The position numbers and the translations under genes are program-made. Below, piece by piece: positions 42,555-51,392 of a stretch of DNA of 64,000 bases. Source of the DNA: Pararhizobium sp. A13 (GTDB taxonomy: Bacteria; Pseudomonadota; Alphaproteobacteria; Rhizobiales; Rhizobiaceae); NCBI RefSeq assembly GCF_040126305.1, contig NZ_CP149510.1, positions 4,041,001-4,105,000 of the forward strand. The letters are read 5' to 3'. Every line of letters begins with the position of its first letter. Positions within the stretch are counted from its first letter, which is position 1. The notes under the pieces were generated by a model. That model was not told the origin of the DNA. It did no database searches and saw only the letters and a program-made list of their open reading frames with translations.

Positions 42555-43845
42555 TACTGTCCTCCTTGAGCCCGTAAAGACGTTTACGGAACGCTACTTT
42601 GTCCTTGAGATATGTGCCGGTCAGCGTCGCCACAACATATTCCCTGAACTTTTCGCTGTAATGTTCATAGGCCGCATAAAACCCCTGCTTGTCGAAGACG
42701 AAGCGGGAGACGAAATCGCTCGGGTTCAACTGTGCGATCAGCCGGTTGGTGAGCCACTGGTCCGGGTGCTCGGGGGCGGCACGAACAAGCAGGAAGCGGT
42801 TTTCAGGCGCGACCTCCTGCATCTTGATGGTGCCTGACGCGGAAACCGTGCGGATCATAGTCTGCAGGAACGGATAGGCCCCATCCGACGATACCAGCGC
42901 CGAGTTGCGGTGCATCCAGGTCTGCAGCCAGATCGCGTCGATAGTGTTGAGGTCGGTTGTCGGATCAGCCTGGTTGACCAGCCCGCGCAGGATCATGTCC
43001 GCCCTGTGCTGATAGAGACCGGAACTCTCGACCCAGGAGGCCTGCGGCAGCTGCAGCCGGTTGGTCGACGCCAGGAATTCGTAGATGCGCTGGTGGTCCG
43101 AGAGACTGATATAACCGACCTGCCAGGGCCGCGAGCGGCGGAAACCCGGAACGGCCGGATCGCAGATGACCGTCGTCGTCTTCTCATCGAGAAAGACATA
43201 GACACCGCCGAAATGATTGGCCCAGAAGGCGTCGTGGCGAAACACGAGTTGGTCCGGCACGAGCGCATTCTCACGGATATCGCCGGTGACCTTCGCAAGC
43301 TCGACCATCCGGTTCAACATCACATCGTCGGCCCAGGCCGTCGGCACCGTCTTCAGTTGATCAACCAAGCTCCTCAGTTCGGCCGCCTTGCCCAGCATGT
43401 CCTCGGCTGACAGCACGCGAAAGTGCACTTCGTTGATCGACAGCAGGTCGTCGATATCGTTGACGGTCGAAACGGAATCCTCGATCTCGCCGTAGAGCGC
43501 ATCCTTGATCGTCACTGCATTGATCGCGCGCGCATTGGCGGCGAAAAACTCGTGCATCAGCGCCGCCGTATTGGAAAAGCTCGTATGGACGACCGGAAGC
43601 TCCTCCTGCGCCGGCGTCATGATGATGAAGCGGCGGTTGACCCGATTCGGATCGAGATAATCGCGATCGCCAAGTTCATCGGCGATCTCTGGTGAAAACC
43701 CGGTCATGTCGATCTGGAAGGATGGAAGTGCCGTCGGGCGCAGGCCGAAGCCCTGCAGCGCCTTGTTGTAGCGCGCAATCAGATGCGGCTCGGAGATTTC
43801 GAGCAGGCGCCCATAGATGAGTTCGGCTTCAAGGAGGCGTTTCAT
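42547..43845 (-). CDS. DUF6638-like protein of AAA/DUF2333 cluster
   Basis: This is a 432-residue soluble protein with no signal peptide or membrane helix. It appears to match a family of unknown function (DUF6638) kept next to AAA+ and DUF2333 genes in Alphaproteobacteria; this assignment is from memory of similar sequences and needs a profile search. Visible features are YGRLLEISEPHLIARYNKAL at the N-terminus, HFGGVYVFLDEKTTTVICDP in the middle and a helical C-terminus. It starts 22 nt after the HigA-like antitoxin and lacks a good ribosome binding site, so readthrough or coupling from upstream is likely. Confidence 0.6.
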   Translation of the reverse strand: MKRLLEAELIYGRLLEISEPHLIARYNKALQGFGLRPTALPSFQIDMTGFSPEIADELGDRDYLDPNRVNRRFIIMTPAQEELPVVHTSFSNTAALMHEFFAANARAINAVTIKDALYGEIEDSVSTVNDIDDLLSINEVHFRVLSAEDMLGKAAELRSLVDQLKTVPTAWADDVMLNRMVELAKVTGDIRENALVPDQLVFRHDAFWANHFGGVYVFLDEKTTTVICDPAVPGFRRSRPWQVGYISLSDHQRIYEFLASTNRLQLPQASWVESSGLYQHRADMILRGLVNQADPTTDLNTIDAIWLQTWMHRNSALVSSDGAYPFLQTMIRTVSASGTIKMQEVAPENRFLLVRAAPEHPDQWLTNRLIAQLNPSDFVSRFVFDKQGFYAAYEHYSEKFREYVVATLTGTYLKDKVAFRKRLYGLKEDSNA

Positions 43846-43867
43846 GCGGCCAGCCGTTCAGTCAAAA

Positions 43868-44284
43868 TCATGGATGGCCGGCCGGGTTGCCAGTTTCGTT
43901 CCGAACAAGATCATCCAGGTCGAGACGAAGCGCTGTCGCGATACTTTTGAAAACAGACAAACTTCCGTCCTTCTTGCCGGTTTCCAGCTCTGAAAGATAC
44001 GCGGCGCTGATGCCGGACATCTCCGCGAGTTTTTTCGCCGACAGACCTCGGTGCTCGCGCCAGACCCTGATGGGATTTTCGCCATCGATTAACCGGCTGA
44101 CAATCTCTAACGGGATCAATTCCTCCTCACCGCGCGCAAGCTTTTCACGAAAATCGCGAACCGTTTCCGCGTCTGCAAGGTCTTCTGCCAACTCGGCCTG
44201 CCTCACAAGATCCTCATAGTCCTGCTTGCTTAACAACACCAGCTCTTCGCCATTTGGCGTTTTGAAGGATACAGCCGAGTTCAT
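43868..44284 (-). CDS. HigA-like XRE-family antitoxin
   Basis: This 138-residue protein has an N-terminal segment (EELVLLSKQDYEDLVRQAE) that resembles a Phd-like or toxin-binding helix and a C-terminal XRE helix-turn-helix: LSAKKLAEMSGISAAYLSEL at about 80-99 followed by SLSVFKSIATALRLDLDDL. It starts 1 nt after the RelE-like toxin stop, the toxin-first order of higBA modules. It should neutralise the toxin and repress the operon. The module sits inside the coiled-coil/AAA/DUF2333 cluster on the same strand. Confidence 0.87.
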   Translation of the reverse strand: MNSAVSFKTPNGEELVLLSKQDYEDLVRQAELAEDLADAETVRDFREKLARGEEELIPLEIVSRLIDGENPIRVWREHRGLSAKKLAEMSGISAAYLSELETGKKDGSLSVFKSIATALRLDLDDLVRNETGNPAGHP

Positions 44285-44285
44285 G

Positions 44286-44543
44286 CTACATACCTCTATA
44301 AACGTCCCCGCGTGGGGCGATTTTCACAACATCGATAACAACACCTGCCTCGCTGAAAATCACGGGCCAATCGCCGACCCTCAATCGCAGATAGTCTGAG
44401 CCTTGCAGCCTCTTCACATTGTTCGCCATTGATGCCGGATCGACCGAATATTGTTGCAGTTTGTTCGTTATCCGCTTGGCATCCGCTTGCGGCATGCGAT
44501 GCAACGCCGTCGCCGCCTGTTTGCTCAGAACAATTTTCTTCAT
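44286..44543 (-). CDS. RelE/ParE-superfamily toxin
   Basis: This 85-residue RelE-fold toxin begins MKKIVLSKQAATALHRMP and carries the characteristic central strands LQGSDYLRLRVGDWPVIFSE and DVVKIAPRGDVYRGM. Arg and Lys residues in LRLRVGDW and IAPRGDVYR are where ribosome-dependent mRNA cleaving relatives place their catalytic residues. The antitoxin gene follows by 1 nt. It is inserted 61 bp after the AAA+ ATPase gene, and the short gap has no terminator, so it may be read through with the cluster. Confidence 0.88.
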   Translation of the reverse strand: MKKIVLSKQAATALHRMPQADAKRITNKLQQYSVDPASMANNVKRLQGSDYLRLRVGDWPVIFSEAGVVIDVVKIAPRGDVYRGM

Positions 44544-44604
44544 GAAAACTACGGCCTTTTAAACCCGACAGCAAGGAAAATTAGCTCTCAGCAAATTCCC
44601 ATCC

Positions 44605-46515
44605 TCACCACCGGCCATCCTTCCGCATCGCCTCGATCCGCGCGATCGCCTTCTCGCGCTGGCGTTCGCGGCGGATGATGTCGGCCACGGCGGCGTCGTC
44701 GGATTTGTCAGTGTAGCGGAATTCCGAGTCGGCGTAGCGGTTGATTTCCTGCATGACCATGGGAAGCGTGATCGGCCCGCGCAGTTCCTCGATCATTGCC
44801 TTTTTCTCGTCGTAGCCCTTGTGCATGAAGGCTCCCGGCGCGGCGAACCAGTCGTCGGGCAATTCCACATCCATCGCCCGCATCTTGATCGCATCGGTAA
44901 TGTTCTTGATCGCCCGACCGGTGAAGCGCGGTTCGGCTTGCTTGATCATGTGCAGATACGAGCCGACATCGGCGAGCGTCTCGATCTTGCCTTCCTCTTT
45001 CTCGAACCGCTCCCAGACGGCAAGCAGGCCGTCCTCCTTCGGACGGGAATGCGCCTCGTAGGATTGCGCAACAGCCTTTTTGATTTCCTGTCCGGCGAAC
45101 AGCTGGTGCTCTCCAAGCGGTATCTGGTGGTTCTTGCCGACCAAAAGCGCAAAAATGTCGATGTAATCGCCTTCCGACTGCGGCCCGTCGACCAGCCAGC
45201 GCGCGCCGGCGCGCTGGCGCAACGCATCGTCGACATTTTCCGGATAGTTGGAGAACATGCCGAACGTGCAATTGCCGCGGATCACCGTCGAAGCGCCGGC
45301 GAAACTTTCCATCAGAACCGCCGTCACCTCATGCTGGCCGGCCGACGCCCGGTCGTCTGAGCGTTTGGCCGCAACCTGATCGACGTCGTCGATGGTGCCG
45401 AAGCCGATGGCGCGCGGATTGACGACGTTGTTGACGAATTCCTTGCAGTTCTGGCCCGATTTGCCCTGATAGGAGGAAATCTGATCGACGCCGAAGTTCT
45501 CGTAGTGGAAGGCGTAGCCGGCGATCTCGCAGTAGTCGTTGAGCAAACCGGCAAGCATCTGGATCAGGATCGTCTTGCCCGTACCGGGCATGCCGTCGCC
45601 GATGAAGGTGAAGAGGAAGCCGCCGAGCTCGACGAAGGGGTTCATCTGCCGGTCGAAATCATAGGCCATCAGCATCTTGGCGAGCTTCAGCGCCTGGTAC
45701 TTGGCGATATGGTTGCCGATGATCTCTTCCGGCTTCTTGAAGGTCATCACCAGCGGCTTGCGCTTGGCGCCGGGCGCGACGTCGAAGCCGTTCAGGGTGA
45801 AATCGTCCTGATCGAGCCGGATATGAACGTTTTCGAAGCTTGAAAGCCCGGTGAATCGCGCCTTGCGGCCGATCAATCCCTCTATCGCGACCCTGGCAAA
45901 GGCCCGGGCCCGACTCGTCAGCGCCGCATCGTCCGGCGCCCCGGCGATCGTCTTATCGAGGGCCGAGACCAGGCTTTTCAATGCGTCCTGCGGCGTATCG
46001 AACAGGAAATCAGGCTCGGCGCCATCCTCCACCGGCTCCCCTTCCCCGGCCAAAGTCGCACCGAGATAGGCGGCGAAGGTGAACGCGGCGACATAGGCGG
46101 ATGCCGACAAAAGCGCCTTGAACTGGGCAGCATCGTCGCCAGACAGAGGTGCTGCGGCGTTGCGGGACTGCAGGCCTTCGAGATTGGTCTGGCGGGCAAA
46201 GACATCGGCAACCGCCAGAGCCACCTGCAGGCCGCGCCGCGAGCGATAGAGCAGTGCGTGCTGACCGGGAGACATCAGCGGATCACTTGTGCGAACCGAC
46301 TGGATGGTCTTGGTCAGTTCCACCTCGCGGGTGCGGCGCTGGCCGCCGGTCGAGACGGTGGAGACGAAGCGGCGCCCGGTTCCCGCAAGCGCGGTCCTGG
46401 AGGCAGGATCGTCAGCTTCCAGGATGATGACCTTCGTCACCAGCCCCTGGGCCACCGCCTGATGCTTGGCGATGTCGTCCTCATGCAGTGTCGTCAAGCC
46501 CGCGTTCAGTGACAT
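44605..46515 (-). CDS. large AAA+ ATPase of unknown system
   Basis: This 636-residue protein has about 290 residues of unassigned N-terminal region, then one AAA+ module. Walker A is GMPGTGKT at 308-315, Walker B-like GFGTIDDVDQ at 371-380 (Asp376/Asp377), and GNCTFGMFSNYPENVDDALR at about 414-433 looks like sensor 1 and second-region-of-homology sequence ending with arginines that could act as fingers (QRAGARW). Alanine-rich helices near 130-160 could touch the membrane. It starts 4 nt after the unknown gene upstream, so both are co-translated. Remodelling of a membrane partner such as the DUF2333 protein is a reasonable guess, not shown. Confidence 0.8.
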   Translation of the reverse strand: MSLNAGLTTLHEDDIAKHQAVAQGLVTKVIILEADDPASRTALAGTGRRFVSTVSTGGQRRTREVELTKTIQSVRTSDPLMSPGQHALLYRSRRGLQVALAVADVFARQTNLEGLQSRNAAAPLSGDDAAQFKALLSASAYVAAFTFAAYLGATLAGEGEPVEDGAEPDFLFDTPQDALKSLVSALDKTIAGAPDDAALTSRARAFARVAIEGLIGRKARFTGLSSFENVHIRLDQDDFTLNGFDVAPGAKRKPLVMTFKKPEEIIGNHIAKYQALKLAKMLMAYDFDRQMNPFVELGGFLFTFIGDGMPGTGKTILIQMLAGLLNDYCEIAGYAFHYENFGVDQISSYQGKSGQNCKEFVNNVVNPRAIGFGTIDDVDQVAAKRSDDRASAGQHEVTAVLMESFAGASTVIRGNCTFGMFSNYPENVDDALRQRAGARWLVDGPQSEGDYIDIFALLVGKNHQIPLGEHQLFAGQEIKKAVAQSYEAHSRPKEDGLLAVWERFEKEEGKIETLADVGSYLHMIKQAEPRFTGRAIKNITDAIKMRAMDVELPDDWFAAPGAFMHKGYDEKKAMIEELRGPITLPMVMQEINRYADSEFRYTDKSDDAAVADIIRRERQREKAIARIEAMRKDGRW

Positions 46516-46519
46516 GGCC

Positions 46520-47668
46520 TCACACCTCGCTGATGACCTGGTTTCCGGAAATCACATGCACCTTGTAGTCGCCGAAAATCTGCGCGGCGTCGCCGGCGGC
46601 ATAGAGCGCCTGATAGGCGTCGTGCGGCACCAGCGCATGTTTCTCATAGGAACTGACCCCCATGCGCGTCGCTTCGAGATTGTCGGTGTCGATATGGAAT
46701 TCCTCGCTGGCCGGCGTCGACGACCAGAAGCCACGCTGGGCCGGTCGCTCGGCCTTGGAAAAGACCTCCTGCACCGTCCAGGTCAGAAGCCAGGCATTTT
46801 CCTGTTTGCGGACCTTGGAGAGTATCTCGTTGATCTTCGCATTGTTCTCGGTGATCCCGGCGGAATAGAACGGCCCGAGCACGATGCGGCGCAGCTGCTT
46901 CGGATGAAGTTCGGGAAAATCCTTGTCGAGATTGGTGGCGATCGTCACCGGCGTCAGCGAATAGGCGCTGTTCTTCAAAGCGAAATCATCGAAGCGGCTG
47001 GCCAGTTCCGGATTGAGCAGACCGCCGATCGGCAGGGGAATATCCACCTCCGGATTGAGCTTGCCGTCCTCCGTCACCAGCATCCCGACGATCTTTTCCG
47101 ACGAATCCTCGATCATCGCCATGTAGACCATCGGCAGGGTGCTCGAGCCGTCAAAGGCACCCCAGCAGACGACGTAGTAGGGCCGCATCGTCTTCGGATT
47201 GACAGCGACCCGGATCGTCTCGGGCATGATGAAGGGCGAGAAGATGTCGCCCTTGCCGATCTGTTCGAGATAGAGCCGTTCGGCCATGCGCGACTGCAGC
47301 CCGGCCGGAAACGCCTTGTGGCGCAGGATGAAGTCGGCCATTTCCTGGCGCAGCGCGTCGGCTTGTGGAATGCCTGACAGCCGCTTTTCCGCTGACTGCC
47401 GGTCGTTTTCCAGCTCCAGCACGTTCTGGAACACCGGAAAGCCGCTTTCGGCGCGAGAAATGCGGAACTGCTCGATGAACCCGATCCGGTTTTCCCAGCA
47501 GGAGAAGGACGCTTTCAGCCGCGCAAGATAAGGCACGACCACTTCGCCGACCACCGTGTTGCGGTAAAGCGGCGAGTTACGGTCGCCAAGAAAGATTTCG
47601 AGCCCGCCGAGCGCCGCCCGGATGGAGGCGAAATACTGGCCGACGGGGCCTTCGGTTGCGGCGTTCAT
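46520..47668 (-). CDS. unknown protein upstream of AAA+ ATPase
   Basis: This 382-residue soluble protein matches no family I recognise. It has a helical N-terminus (GQYFASIRAALGGLEIFLGD, SCWENRIGFIEQF), a mixed alpha/beta core with YYVVCWGAFDGSSTLPMVYM and MIEDSSEKIVGMLVTEDGKL, and a C-terminus with VHVISGNQVISEV. It has no signal peptide or membrane helix. Its stop lies 4 nt before the ATPase start, which points to a functional partnership. Upstream, a 151-bp RIME-like repeat separates it from the coiled-coil gene. Confidence 0.72.
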   Translation of the reverse strand: MNAATEGPVGQYFASIRAALGGLEIFLGDRNSPLYRNTVVGEVVVPYLARLKASFSCWENRIGFIEQFRISRAESGFPVFQNVLELENDRQSAEKRLSGIPQADALRQEMADFILRHKAFPAGLQSRMAERLYLEQIGKGDIFSPFIMPETIRVAVNPKTMRPYYVVCWGAFDGSSTLPMVYMAMIEDSSEKIVGMLVTEDGKLNPEVDIPLPIGGLLNPELASRFDDFALKNSAYSLTPVTIATNLDKDFPELHPKQLRRIVLGPFYSAGITENNAKINEILSKVRKQENAWLLTWTVQEVFSKAERPAQRGFWSSTPASEEFHIDTDNLEATRMGVSSYEKHALVPHDAYQALYAAGDAAQIFGDYKVHVISGNQVISEV

Positions 47669-47697
47669 GCGAGGATGCCCGGAACATACGGAGAGTT

Positions 47698-47848
47698 ACC
47701 CCCCTCTGTCACTTCGTGACATCTGCCCCCTTGTTCTTTTCCCAAACCAACTGTTGGCGAAAAGCGCTCTGGAACACGAAAGGGCTGCCACGCACTCCCG
47801 ATCTCCCCCCTTGAGGGGGAGATGTCGGCAAAGCCGACAGAGGGGGGT
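47698..47848. repeat. RIME-like intergenic mosaic element
   Basis: A 151-bp element is bounded by perfect 13-bp terminal inverted repeats, ACCCCCCTCTGTC (47698-47710) and GACAGAGGGGGGT (47836-47848). Each end carries a small hairpin (GTCACttcGTGAC and TCGGCaaaGCCGA), and a CTCCCCC/GGGGGAG stem lies near the right end. This matches the known Rhizobium intergenic mosaic element type. It sits between two genes of the AAA cluster. Confidence 0.8.
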
Positions 47849-47897
47849 GTCTCTTCTCCCCTCAAGCGTTCGCAAAAATGCATCACGAGTGCCGCCA

Positions 47898-48986
47898 CTA
47901 CTGCTTCACGTAATTCGCCGAATTGTGCTTGTCCATCACGGCCTGGAACCGCCGGGCAAAGGCATCGTCGGCAAGCTTCTTTCGGCGCTGGATGTCCTGC
48001 GTCGAGAGCATGTTCTTCTCGTGCATTTCCAGGAGATCGCCGATATGGCGCTGCGCGGCCGAGCCAATGCCGGCCATGGTCTCTTCGGCCGCGGTATCGA
48101 CCTGGCTGCCGAGCGTGTTGATCTTGTGGGCGACATCCTGCTGCGCGGCGGTCTTCAACGAATCCTCAAGAGCCTTGTAGAGGACGATGCGCTGTTCGGT
48201 ATCGATCGTCAGCTTGTTGATCAGCGTGTTCTGCGCGGCGATCTGGTTGTTGAGCGAATCGACGAAGGTCTGGAACATCGAGGTATAGCGCTCGAGCGTC
48301 TGGCTTTCGGCCAGAAGTTCCTGTTCCTTGGCCTGCTTCTCGTTATATTCGGTGGCCAGCACCGAGCGCTCGCCTTCAAGCTGGGTGCGCGACATCTGGT
48401 CGGTGGAGGCTGCGATCTTGTTTTCGATGTCCATCAACAGCGGGTTCAGTTCCTCGATCCGCTTCTGGGTCTCCTGAAGGTTCGCCATCGTGCCCTTGCG
48501 CCGTTCGATGACCTGCAGCAGGCTCTGCTCAGAGGTCTTGTATCGCTGTTCGAGAACGCCCTTCTGTTCCTTCAGAATGCCGACGATGGTGTCGGATTTG
48601 GCGAGCAGCTCCTGCAGATTGCCGGCAAGCGACATGTTGCGCACGCGGTCCGTGCGCATGCGCTGCGCGCTCTGCTTTGAGAAGACGCTGATGAACTTCT
48701 CATAACCCGTATAGCTCTTCATGCTCTCGAATTCGGCGCCGAAGACATTGGTTGCGTCTTCCAGACCGATGATCAGGTCGGCAATGTTGCCCTCCATCAC
48801 CTTCTGCTGGTTGATGACGTCCTGGATACGGGCATTCTCGATGTCGAAATTCGCATCGCCCAATTTGGTGTCGGACTTGGCGAACTGGTCGAGCACGACG
48901 GCAGACTGATTCATCTTGCCGCGCATCTGTTCGACGATGCCGCGCGTTTTCTCGATCTCGCTCTCAAAATTCTGAAGTGTCGCCAT
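47898..48986 (-). CDS. coiled-coil protein, TelA-like in appearance
   Basis: This 362-residue protein is almost entirely helical and charged, with long heptad-rich stretches such as EQRYKTSEQSLLQVIERRKG and RSVLATEYNEKQAKEQELLA. It has no signal peptide or membrane helix. The alternating pattern, including YTSMFQTFVDSLNNQIAAQN followed by a C-terminal helical bundle, recalls toxic-anion-resistance (TelA/KlaA) proteins, but I cannot confirm the family. It is the first gene of the cluster with the unknown protein, AAA+ ATPase, DUF6638-like and DUF2333 genes. Upstream are 162 bp that should hold the promoter. Confidence 0.7.
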   Translation of the reverse strand: MATLQNFESEIEKTRGIVEQMRGKMNQSAVVLDQFAKSDTKLGDANFDIENARIQDVINQQKVMEGNIADLIIGLEDATNVFGAEFESMKSYTGYEKFISVFSKQSAQRMRTDRVRNMSLAGNLQELLAKSDTIVGILKEQKGVLEQRYKTSEQSLLQVIERRKGTMANLQETQKRIEELNPLLMDIENKIAASTDQMSRTQLEGERSVLATEYNEKQAKEQELLAESQTLERYTSMFQTFVDSLNNQIAAQNTLINKLTIDTEQRIVLYKALEDSLKTAAQQDVAHKINTLGSQVDTAAEETMAGIGSAAQRHIGDLLEMHEKNMLSTQDIQRRKKLADDAFARRFQAVMDKHNSANYVKQ

Positions 48987-49148
48987 CGTTTCCCCCTCTT
49001 GCTTCGGTGCAGACGCGCCGCGCAGGTCAATTATTCAGTCGTGACATCATTCATATAATGGGAGCAGCGATTTGAAGCACAAGTGCCCAACCGCCGATTT
49101 TCAGTTGTGCGTCACCTCTCATCCGCAACCTGCTTCGAAGGAAACGCT

Positions 49149-49532
49149 TTATTTCGTAGCTGTGGTCTTTAAATAGGCGATGACGTTTTCGATGTCCTGA
49201 GGCTTTTTCAGGCCTGCAAAAGACATCTTCGTGCCCGTCACCATCGCTTTCGGGCTGAGAAGATATTCGGCAAGCAGATTTTCGTCCCATACTTTGCCAT
49301 CCGCGCCGAAGGCCTTCATGGCATCGGAATAGCCATAGCCGGCAAATGTCGCGACCGGGCGACCGACGACGCCCATCAGGCTCGGCCCGACCCGGTTCAC
49401 CGGCTCGGACGCGGTATGGCAGGTGCCGCACTTCTTGAAAACCTGCGCCCCCGCTTCCGCGTCGCCACCGGCATGGGCAAGGCCCACCCAAAGACAGAGA
49501 CAGGCACTCATCAGGACAAGACGCAGCGGCAT
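49149..49532 (-). CDS. class I cytochrome c
   Basis: This 127-residue periplasmic c-type cytochrome has a signal peptide at about 1-21 (cleavage near AHAGG). Heme is attached at Cys35/Cys38 with His39 in CGTCH, and the sixth ligand is probably Met103 in TGTKMSFAGL. The size and the GPSLMGVVGR and YSDAMKAFG motifs match cytochrome c2/c550-like electron carriers. Its redox partner is unknown; no oxidase genes are nearby. It is downstream of tdk on the same strand with a hairpin between them. Confidence 0.92.
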   Translation of the reverse strand: MPLRLVLMSACLCLWVGLAHAGGDAEAGAQVFKKCGTCHTASEPVNRVGPSLMGVVGRPVATFAGYGYSDAMKAFGADGKVWDENLLAEYLLSPKAMVTGTKMSFAGLKKPQDIENVIAYLKTTATK

Positions 49533-49574
49533 CGGTGGTTTCTCCGGAGAACGAATGGGATGGCCGCCACCATG

Positions 49575-49594
49575 GCACGGCGTGATTGCCGTGC
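49575..49594 (-). terminator. hairpin between tdk and cytochrome c gene
   Basis: GCACGGC (49575-49581) and GCCGTGC (49588-49594) form a perfect 7-bp stem with a 6-nt loop 9 bp after the tdk stop. There is no T-run, so termination is uncertain. Confidence 0.35.
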
Positions 49595-49603
49595 GATAGC
49601 CCG

Positions 49604-50185
49604 TCAGCCTTCGTTCATCACGTCTTCCCAGTGGCGGCGGCAGTAGACGACGTATTTCTCGTTGCCGCCGACATCAACCTGGGCGCCCTCGCGGACGACA
49701 TTGCCGTCGGCGTCGAGCCGCGCCACCATCGTTGCCTTGCGGCCGCAATGGCAGATCGTACGGACCTCCCGCATTTCGTCGGCAATCGCCAAGAGCGCCA
49801 TCGAGCCGGGAAAGAGCTTGCCCTGGAAATCTGTGCGCAATCCATAGGCCATAACCGGAATGCCAATACGATCGGCGACGCGCGCCAGCTGCCAGACCTG
49901 ATCCTCGCCGAGAAACTGCGCCTCGTCGACGAATACGCAGGCAATTGTTTCTTCGGCATGCAGGCGTTCGACCAATGCATAGAGATCGTCGTCATGGGTG
50001 AAGGGAATGCCGTCCTCGCTCAGCCCGATGCGGGAAGATACTCGCCCCGTGCCGGCCCGGTCGTCGAAGGCGGCGATCAGGATGACGGTGCGCATGCCGC
50101 GTTCGCGATAATTGTAGGACGCCTGCAGGAGCATTGTCGATTTTCCAGCATTCATGGTGGCGTAGCTGAAATACAGTTTTGCCAT
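49604..50185 (-). CDS. tdk: thymidine kinase
   Basis: Tdk phosphorylates thymidine to dTMP with ATP in the salvage pathway. The 193-residue protein is a type II thymidine kinase: P-loop MNAGKST at about 11-17, the DEAQFL motif, a lasso region, and zinc-binding cysteines in ICHCGRKA and YCRRH. ATG 50185 (MAKLYFSYATMNAGKS) has AGAGGA 5 to 6 nt upstream; the in-frame extension to 50254 is not needed. The gene is divergent from choX. Confidence 0.94.
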   Translation of the reverse strand: MAKLYFSYATMNAGKSTMLLQASYNYRERGMRTVILIAAFDDRAGTGRVSSRIGLSEDGIPFTHDDDLYALVERLHAEETIACVFVDEAQFLGEDQVWQLARVADRIGIPVMAYGLRTDFQGKLFPGSMALLAIADEMREVRTICHCGRKATMVARLDADGNVVREGAQVDVGGNEKYVVYCRRHWEDVMNEG

Positions 50186-50428
50186 GGCATCCTCTTCTTT
50201 ATTCTGTTGATTGTTCATGAACAGACCGGGCAGAAGGCCAGACCACGAGCGCAAAAATCACAGAAAATCGACGCTTTGTGCCAGAACAAGAGTAATGCGA
50301 CATCTCACGTCGTTTTACGCGGGCTGTCTGGCGAATGTCCCAATACACTTGGAGGCAACACCAGGGCGCTTGAATTGGCGGACATTTGGTGATTGGCTAA
50401 AATCATAAAAGGCAGGGGAATAAATACG

Positions 50429-51379
50429 ATGAGCAGACTGACACTGAAATTCATGCTGACCGCGGCCGTATCGCTGGCTGCGCTGACCGCGAACGCTTAT
50501 GCGGCCGAACCGGAAAGCTGCGGCACCGTCCGCTTTTCCGATGTCGGCTGGACCGACATCACCGCGACGACGGCAACCGTCAGCACGATCCTCAAGGGCC
50601 TCGGCTACGAGACGGACATCAAGGTCCTTTCCGTTCCCGTCACCTACCAATCGCTGAAGAACAAGGACATCGACATCTTTCTCGGCAACTGGATGCCGAC
50701 GCAGGAAAATGACGTTCGCCCCTTCCTCGACGACAAGTCGGTGGAATCCTTCGGTCCCAACCTCGAGGGCGCCAAGTATACTCTGGCGACCAACGCCAAG
50801 GGTGCAGAGCTCGGCATCAAGGATTTCAAGGATATCGCAGCTCACAAGGATGAGCTCGACGGCAAGATCTACGGTATCGAGCCGGGCAATGACGGCAACC
50901 GCCTGATCATCGACATGGTCGACAAGGATACCTTCGGCCTCAAGGGCTTCGAAGTGGTCGAATCCTCCGAACAGGGCATGCTGGCGCAGGTCGCCCGCGC
51001 CGAAAAGGACAGCGCACCGGTTGTCTTCCTCGGCTGGGAACCGCACCCGATGAACGCCAACTTCAAGCTCAGCTACCTGTCCGGCGGCGATGACATCTTC
51101 GGCCCGAACTTCGGCGGCGCAACCGTGTTCACCAACGTGCGCGCGGGCTACACCACCGAATGCCCGAATGTTGGCAAGCTGCTGACCAATCTCAAGTTCT
51201 CGCTTCCGATGGAAAACGAGATCATGGGCAAGATCCTGAACGACGCCAAGGAGCCGGACGCGGCCGCCGCGGAATGGCTGAAGGCTAATCCGACCGCCAT
51301 CGACCCCTGGCTTGCCGGCGTCACGACCAAGGACGGTGCCGAAGGATTGCCCGCCGTGAAAACAGCCCTCGGTCTCTGA
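50429..51379 (+). CDS. choX: choline ABC transporter substrate-binding protein
   Basis: This 316-residue periplasmic binding protein has a signal peptide at about 1-26 (NAYAAEP). The aromatic box that binds the quaternary ammonium head in S. meliloti ChoX (Trp43, Trp90, Tyr119, Trp205) is present with a constant shift of two: Trp41 in VGWTD, Trp88 in GNWMP, Tyr117 in AKYTLA and Trp203 in LGWEPHP. That makes choline the likely ligand. AGGGGA precedes ATG 50429. An intrinsic terminator separates it from choWV, so the binding protein can be made in excess. Confidence 0.93.
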   Translation: MSRLTLKFMLTAAVSLAALTANAYAAEPESCGTVRFSDVGWTDITATTATVSTILKGLGYETDIKVLSVPVTYQSLKNKDIDIFLGNWMPTQENDVRPFLDDKSVESFGPNLEGAKYTLATNAKGAELGIKDFKDIAAHKDELDGKIYGIEPGNDGNRLIIDMVDKDTFGLKGFEVVESSEQGMLAQVARAEKDSAPVVFLGWEPHPMNANFKLSYLSGGDDIFGPNFGGATVFTNVRAGYTTECPNVGKLLTNLKFSLPMENEIMGKILNDAKEPDAAAAEWLKANPTAIDPWLAGVTTKDGAEGLPAVKTALGL

Positions 51380-51392
51380 CCGGCGGACATGA

